Shown here one piece after another: positions 29,753 to 34,188 of a DNA stretch of 34,188 bases. How positions within the stretch are numbered: the first letter of the stretch is position 1; the number at the start of each line of letters is the position of its first letter. Below the pieces are notes generated by a model. That model was not told where the DNA came from, did not search any database, and worked only from the letters and a program-made list of their open reading frames with translations. Source of the DNA: Polyangia bacterium (lineage in GTDB: Bacteria; Myxococcota_A; Polyangia; Polyangiales; Sandaracinaceae); NCBI GenBank assembly GCA_030426845.1, contig JAUHXR010000061.1, positions 1 to 34,188 on the forward strand. Direction: 5' to 3'. Both the position numbers and the translations under genes were made by a program.

Positions 29753-29766
29753 ACTGACACGTCAGT
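29753..29766. promoter_or_regulatory. TetR-like palindrome upstream of HAD/reductase operon
   Basis: Arms ACTGAC (29753-29758) and GTCAGT (29761-29766) are separated by AC, 39 bp before the HAD-like gene start. A weak -10-like TAAAAG (29746-29751) lies just upstream. The size and symmetry fit a repressor operator covering the transcription start of the operon. The cognate regulator is unknown. An ACTGAC half-site also occurs at 20789-20794 in the tetR-lon region. Confidence 0.55.
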
Positions 29767-29804
29767 CTACCTCTGCTATCCCGCCCTCTTCTCCGGGGAC
29801 CGAG

Positions 29805-30479
29805 ATGCCTGACGCTGCACTGTTCCGGCTCGAGGGCACGCTGAGCCCGCGACCCACGCTGACTGCCGCCGCCTGGCTCGCGCTCAACGCGAGGCGGGTG
29901 CGCGCGCGCCTGCTCGGCCTGTCGAGCTTCGCCCTCGCGGGGCCGCTGTCGGCGGGCCCTGGCCTCCTCCGCGACCCGGGCCGCGCCCTGCGCCTCGCGT
30001 GGTCGAGCCTCGAGGGGATGAGCGAGGACCGGCTCGTGGTGCTGGGCGAGGTCTACGCGGAGGAGCACCTGCTCGGCGCCCTCTCCGAGGTCGGGCTCGG
30101 GCTGCTCGAGGAGTGCAAGCGCCGCGAGATGCGGCTCGTCCTCCTCAGCGACAACCTCGACGTGATCGCGCGGCCGGTCGCGGCCCACCTCGGGTTCGAC
30201 GTGGTGATCAGCAACGCGATGGAGCTCGACGCGCACGACCGCGCGACGGGAGAGCTCCGGCCGCCCGTGATCGGCCCCGCGCTCGGCGGGCGCCGGCTCG
30301 AGGAGCGGCTCGCGGAGCACGGCGTCGATCTGCGGCGCAGCTCGGTCTACGGGAGCCACGGCGCCGACTCGGTGCTCCTCGGGGCGGCGGAGCTGCCCTG
30401 CGCGGTGACGCCGGACCGCGAGCTGCGGCGCATCGCGCGCGACTGTGACTGGCCGGTGGTCGAAGGGAGGCTCGGATGA
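29805..30479 (+). CDS. HAD-fold protein with degenerate catalytic motifs
   Basis: 224 residues from ATG at 29805. Overall pattern is a HAD-IB (SerB/PSPase-like) phosphatase: motif I region ALFRLEGTLSPR, motif II LVLLSDNLDVI, and ARPVAAHLGFDVVISNAMEL before the C-terminal motif VYGSHGADSVLLGAA. The DxDGT nucleophile pair is R8 and E10, and the DSxxD magnesium-binding motif reads GSHGADS. Phosphatase activity is therefore unlikely. The stop overlaps the next gene's ATG, so it is translationally coupled to the reductase and may act as its partner, scaffold or sensor (inference). Confidence 0.82.
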   Translation: MPDAALFRLEGTLSPRPTLTAAAWLALNARRVRARLLGLSSFALAGPLSAGPGLLRDPGRALRLAWSSLEGMSEDRLVVLGEVYAEEHLLGALSEVGLGLLEECKRREMRLVLLSDNLDVIARPVAAHLGFDVVISNAMELDAHDRATGELRPPVIGPALGGRRLEERLAEHGVDLRRSSVYGSHGADSVLLGAAELPCAVTPDRELRRIARDCDWPVVEGRLG

Positions 30480-32116
30480 TGGGCGTGCGCGAGTCGTTCC
30501 GTGGGCGGCACCTCCTGGTGACCGGCTTCACGGGCTTCCTCGGCAAGGTCTGGGTGGCGTTCCTGCTCGACCACCTCGAGGAGGTCGGGCGGATCACGCT
30601 GCTCGTGCGGGGCCGCCGCGACGAGAGCGCGGTCGCGCGGGTCCGCGCGATCTTCGAGTCGTCGCCCGCCCTGCGCCCGCTGCGCGACAAGCACGGCGAT
30701 CGCCTGCTCGAGCTGGTGCGCGACAAGATCGAGGTCCTCGAGGGCGACGCCAAGCGGCCGCTCCTCGGCATCGACCCGGGCACCCTCGCCCACCTCGCGC
30801 CCCGCCTCGACGCGGTCGTCCACTGCGCGGGCCTCACCGACTTCTCGCCCGACCCGATCCAGGCGATCGACGTCAACGTCATCGGCGCGCTCCACGCCGC
30901 CGACGTCGCGGCGCGCACCCCCGACCGCCGCCTCGTCCACGTGAGCACCTGCTTCGTCGCGGGTGAGGTCGACGGCGACGTCCCCGAGGTGGTCGACCCG
31001 GGCGTCTCCCCCAACGGCACGCGCTTCGACGCCGAGATGGAGATGGTGAGCCTGCGCTCCGCCTGCGCGACGGTGGACGAGCGCGAGGGCGGGCCGCGCA
31101 AGATGGCCGCGCGCCGCGGCCGCGTGGAGATCGGCACCAAGCGCGCCCAGGCCCTCGGCTGGCCGAACCTCTACACCTACAGCAAGGGCCTCGCCGAGCA
31201 CGCGCTCGCGGCGCGCGACGACGTCCGCGTCTGCTTCGTCCGCCCGTCGATCGTCGAGTGCGCGCGGAGCTACCCGTTCCCGGGATGGAACGAGGGCCTC
31301 AACACGAGCGGCCCGATCGTGTGGATGTGCAGCGGCTTCGCGTGGAAGGTCCCGATGCGGGCCGACAACTGCTTCGACGTCGTCCCCGTCGACACCGTCG
31401 CCCGCGGGATGACCCTCGCGGTGGCCGATCACCTCGCGGACCGCGCGCCCGAGGTCGTCCAGCTCGCGAGCGGCGACCACAACATGTTCACGTTCGACCG
31501 CGCGCTCGATCTCACCGCGCTCAAGGTCCGCCGCGGCTACGTGCCGAGCGGGGTGAGCGCGCTCGAGCGGGCGCTGCTCACGCACCTCGACTCGACCGCG
31601 ATGGATCGCGGCGCCGACCGCAGCTACCTGCTGCCGGCCGCCCAGCGCGCCACCCAGTGGCTGCGCGATCGGTTCCGGGGCTTCGACAAGGATCGCCACC
31701 TGCCGCGCGGCGTCGCGAACAAGGACGACATCGAGGCCAAGGTCAAGGACGCGCACCTCAAGCTCAACAAGACGAGCATGCTCCTCAAGTCGATCGAGCA
31801 GGTCTGGAAGAGCTACCAGCCGTTCATCCACGACTTCGACTACCGCTTCTCGACCCGCAACGTGCGCGCGCGGACCGCGCAGCTCTCCGAGGACGAGCGG
31901 CGCGCGTTCGGCTGGGACCTCGAGACGCTCTCGTGGCGCACCTACTGGATGGACGTCGAGATCCCCGGCCTCGACCGCTGGTCGCTCCCGCTGCTGCGCG
32001 GCAAGGACGTCGAGGGCGACGAGCCGGTCGATCTCGGCGGCGACCCGCCGGCCGTCCCGACCCGCGCGCTGCCCGCCGGTCGCGAGACGCGCCTGGACGC
32101 GGGGGGCGCCGAGTGA
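30476..32116 (+). CDS. Fatty acyl-CoA reductase-like NAD-binding protein
   Basis: 546 residues; the start is ATG at 30476 or 30479, with AGGGAGG at 30464-30470. Rossmann motif TGFTGFLG (16-23), HCAGLTDFS and N in DVNVIGAL, HVSTCFVAGE, and catalytic YTYSK (Y233/K237) place it in the extended SDR/NAD_binding_4 (male-sterility) family. The region PFIHDFDYRFSTRNVRA with FGWDLETLSWRTYWMDVEIPGL-like content near the C-terminus is typical of alcohol- or aldehyde-forming acyl-CoA reductases of the mycobacterial FcrA type. It probably reduces a long-chain acyl thioester with NADPH. The operon neighbours suggest lipid modification; the substrate is unknown. Confidence 0.86.
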   Translation: MMGVRESFRGRHLLVTGFTGFLGKVWVAFLLDHLEEVGRITLLVRGRRDESAVARVRAIFESSPALRPLRDKHGDRLLELVRDKIEVLEGDAKRPLLGIDPGTLAHLAPRLDAVVHCAGLTDFSPDPIQAIDVNVIGALHAADVAARTPDRRLVHVSTCFVAGEVDGDVPEVVDPGVSPNGTRFDAEMEMVSLRSACATVDEREGGPRKMAARRGRVEIGTKRAQALGWPNLYTYSKGLAEHALAARDDVRVCFVRPSIVECARSYPFPGWNEGLNTSGPIVWMCSGFAWKVPMRADNCFDVVPVDTVARGMTLAVADHLADRAPEVVQLASGDHNMFTFDRALDLTALKVRRGYVPSGVSALERALLTHLDSTAMDRGADRSYLLPAAQRATQWLRDRFRGFDKDRHLPRGVANKDDIEAKVKDAHLKLNKTSMLLKSIEQVWKSYQPFIHDFDYRFSTRNVRARTAQLSEDERRAFGWDLETLSWRTYWMDVEIPGLDRWSLPLLRGKDVEGDEPVDLGGDPPAVPTRALPAGRETRLDAGGAE

Positions 32117-33255
32117 CCCGCATGTTCGTGACCGGGGGCACCGGCTACCTCGGCTCCTACGTGGTCAACCGCCTGCTCGCCGACCCGTCGGTCGAGCGGC
32201 TCACCCTGCTCAGCCGCGCGCGCGACCGCGCCGAGGGGGTCGAGAAGCTGTGGCGCGCGCTCCAGCTCCACGTGGACGCGGACGCCTTCTACGAGATGCT
32301 GCCGCGGATCGAGCTCGTCACCGGCGACCTGAGCGCGCCGGAGCTCGGCCTCTCGAAGACCGAGCGCGAGCGCGTGGTGAGCGAGCACGACGCGGTGCTC
32401 CACATCGCCGCGAGCCTCAACCGAAAGAGCAGCAAGGCCTGCTTCAACGCGAACCTCCGCGGCTCGCTCTCGGTGATCGAGCTGGTGCGCGAGCTCGCCG
32501 AGCGTCAAGGCGGCATCCGGCGCTACGGCGTGGTGTCGACCACCGCGGTGAGCGGCCAGCGCGAGCACGAGGTGGTGACCGAGGACGCCTCGATCGACTG
32601 GGATCGCTCCGACTACGACCCCTACGCGCGGACGAAGAAGTTCGCCGAGCACATGACCCACCGGCTCCTCCCCGACGTGCCCAAGGTCATCATGCGGCCG
32701 CCGACGGTGATGGGCGACAGCCGCTTCCCCGAGACGACCCAGTTCGACATGGTCCGCGTGACCTGCGCGATGTTCGACCTGCCCGCGGTGCCGGTGCACC
32801 CGGACACGCGCCTCGACTTCGTCCCCGCCGACTTCGTCGGCCCCGCGATCGCGGAGCTGATGCTCAAGCCGGAGCTCCGCTGGGACACCTACCACCTCAG
32901 CTCCGGCGAGGGGGCCGCGGTCGCGCGCGACGTCCACGCCGCGCTCGTCGCCGAGGGCCTCCACGCGCCGCGGATGATGCCCGGCCTCTTCCCGTTCTTC
33001 GAGGTGGTGAGCAACCAGCTCGCGGGCGCGCCCCGGGGCAAGGTCTCGCTCTTCGCGTCGCTCGTGAAGGTCTTCCTCCCCTACTTCACCAACGACGTCG
33101 TCTTCGACAACACCCGCGTCGTGGAGGAGCTCGGCCGCCGGCCGGCGCCCTTCATGAGCTACTTCCCCGCCACCTACCGCTGGGCCAAGTCGGTCCGCTT
33201 CACCTACCCCTACCGGCCCCTGCCGGCGCGGGATCTGCCGAGGGCCGCCGAATGA
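32113..33255 (+). CDS. Extended SDR / NAD_binding_4 family reductase
   Basis: 380 residues from GTG at 32113, whose GTGA overlaps the upstream stop; ATG at 32122 is an alternative giving MFVTGGTGYLG. TGGTGYLG (7-14) binds the cofactor, HIAASLN follows the family's HxAA pattern, and DPYARTK carries the catalytic Y171/K175. RPPTVMGDSRFPETTQFD and DTRLDFVPADFVGPAI match thioester-reductase or acyl-CoA reductase-like SDRs. It is a paralogue-like neighbour of the upstream reductase with a shorter C-terminus. It may act on the aldehyde or on a polyketide or sugar intermediate. Its stop overlaps the next start. Confidence 0.86.
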   Translation: MTRMFVTGGTGYLGSYVVNRLLADPSVERLTLLSRARDRAEGVEKLWRALQLHVDADAFYEMLPRIELVTGDLSAPELGLSKTERERVVSEHDAVLHIAASLNRKSSKACFNANLRGSLSVIELVRELAERQGGIRRYGVVSTTAVSGQREHEVVTEDASIDWDRSDYDPYARTKKFAEHMTHRLLPDVPKVIMRPPTVMGDSRFPETTQFDMVRVTCAMFDLPAVPVHPDTRLDFVPADFVGPAIAELMLKPELRWDTYHLSSGEGAAVARDVHAALVAEGLHAPRMMPGLFPFFEVVSNQLAGAPRGKVSLFASLVKVFLPYFTNDVVFDNTRVVEELGRRPAPFMSYFPATYRWAKSVRFTYPYRPLPARDLPRAAE

Positions 33256-34188
33256 GCATGGCCATGCGTTTGCTGGGGCGCGCCGCCAAGGGCGCGCTCT
33301 CGATGGCGCGCGAGAGCGTCGACCCGGACCGCTTCCTCCAGCTCGGGGTGACCGGCCTGGTCGAGGCGGCGCGCGCGCGGCACGAGTCGGACCCGATGCC
33401 GCCGTGGCGTTCGGGCGAGCCGCTGCGGCTCTTGCTCGCGGGCTACGTGGGCACCCGGAACACCGGCGCGGACGTCCGCACCGAGGAGATGATCCGCCAG
33501 CTCCGGCACGTGTTCGGCGACGACCACCTCGAGCTGTCGATCTGCACGATCGACCCCGCGCTCACCCGCGGCTACTTCCGCGGGGCGCGCCAGCTCCACA
33601 TCCCGCAGCTCTTCCACAAGTTCCTCTACGACACGGTGCGGAGCCAGCACGGCGTGATCGCGTGCGAGGGCTCGATGTTCAAGAGCAAGTTCGCGAACGC
33701 GCTCTCCACCATGATGGTGGGCGCGCTCGGGCTCGCGGCGGCCGAGGAGAAGATGGCGCTCGGCTATGGCGGCGAGGCCGGCGCGATGGACGAGCCGCTC
33801 GAGCGCCTCGTGGAGAAGCACTGCGCCGACACGCTGATCATCTGCCGCAACGAGGAGTCGCGCGTCATCCTCGACCGCCTCGGCGTGCCGACCGAGGTCG
33901 GGACCGACACCGCGTGGACCTTCGAGGCGGGGCCGGTCGAGCGCGCCGAGCGGCTGCTGATGCGCGCCGGGTGGGACGGCGAGACCCCGGTGGTCGCGTT
34001 CTGCCCGATCAACCCGTTCTGGTGGCCGGTGAAGCCCGAGCCGCTGAAGGCCGCGCTCCACGGGCTGACCGGCGGCTACGACGAGGCGCACTACAAGAGC
34101 ATCTACTTCCACAACCACGGGCCCGAGGTGGAGCGGAAGCTCGAGCGCTACCTCCGCGGCCTCGCCGGCGCGCTCAAGGACTTCCGTC
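33252..34188 (+). CDS. Polysaccharide pyruvyl transferase family protein, partial
   Basis: From ATG at 33252 (MSMAMRLLGRAAKGALSMAR) the frame runs to the window edge: 312 codons, no stop. LLLAGYVGTRNTGADVRTEE, ACEGSMFKSKFANALSTMM, KMALGYGGEAGA and IICRNEESRVILDRLGV, then GTDTAWTFEAG, are characteristic of the PS_pyruv_trans domain, which adds ketal pyruvate to sugars of surface polysaccharides or glycolipids. ATGA overlap with the preceding reductase makes it the fourth coupled gene of the operon. A glycan or glycolipid target with a lipid part is suggested by its neighbours. C-terminus missing. Confidence 0.87.
   Translation, partial: MSMAMRLLGRAAKGALSMARESVDPDRFLQLGVTGLVEAARARHESDPMPPWRSGEPLRLLLAGYVGTRNTGADVRTEEMIRQLRHVFGDDHLELSICTIDPALTRGYFRGARQLHIPQLFHKFLYDTVRSQHGVIACEGSMFKSKFANALSTMMVGALGLAAAEEKMALGYGGEAGAMDEPLERLVEKHCADTLIICRNEESRVILDRLGVPTEVGTDTAWTFEAGPVERAERLLMRAGWDGETPVVAFCPINPFWWPVKPEPLKAALHGLTGGYDEAHYKSIYFHNHGPEVERKLERYLRGLAGALKDFR

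Overview
The window is GC-rich, densely packed bacterial DNA. Gene content points to a myxobacterium-like member of Myxococcota. That inference rests on many lipoproteins with short lipoboxes, a Ser/Thr kinase with a C-terminal membrane anchor and an HRDVNPEN catalytic loop, a secreted GH13 amylase, a Kazal/fibrinogen-like surface lipoprotein, and an RNP-type RRM protein. No rRNA, tRNA, CRISPR array, integrase or insertion sequence was seen. Base composition looks even, apart from a lower-GC repeat array near 29.4-29.7 kb.

Layout. 1-728 (-): a truncated MATE transporter. 829-6031 (+): a GH13 amylase lipoprotein, a small lipoprotein and a family-B DNA polymerase II. 6054-7378 (-): a YbjN-like exported protein and a signal peptidase I homologue that has lost both catalytic residues. 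7446-10180 (-): thiS-thiG-thiE-like genes and alanine racemase. 10263-11937 (+): MlaE/MlaF-type lipid-transport permease and ATPase. 11962-13386 (-): a DUF4266 lipoprotein followed by a DUF3570 outer-membrane protein. 13455-13832 (+): a cysteine-rich lipoprotein. 13850-14728 (-): an orphan Dam-type methyltransferase with a perfect inverted repeat at its start. 14814-16088 (+): a kinase. 16112-18298 (-): an enlarged NhaC antiporter. 18323-20028 (+): two overlapping alpha/beta hydrolases. 20180-23249: divergent tetR and lon sharing one operator/promoter region. 23443-25917 (+): a DUF4911 protein, the Kazal/fibrinogen-like lipoprotein and the RRM protein. 26254-29176: CBS, DUF2293, RarD and hydrolase genes. 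29805 to the end (+): a tightly coupled operon.

The last operon is the best candidate for an undescribed system. A HAD-fold protein without its catalytic aspartates is translationally coupled to a fatty-acyl-CoA-reductase-like enzyme, a second NAD-binding reductase/epimerase-like enzyme and a polysaccharide pyruvyl transferase. It lies downstream of a 628-bp gene-free stretch that carries an eight-unit, about 40-bp hairpin-forming repeat array and a TetR-like palindrome. The combination suggests synthesis of a modified lipid or glycolipid; this is inference.

Other structure not explained by coding: two separate 16-bp tandem arrays in convergent intergenic regions, a strong terminator after the RRM gene, and overlapping tetR/lon promoters covered by a 7-9-7 inverted repeat, with lon probably translated from a leaderless message.
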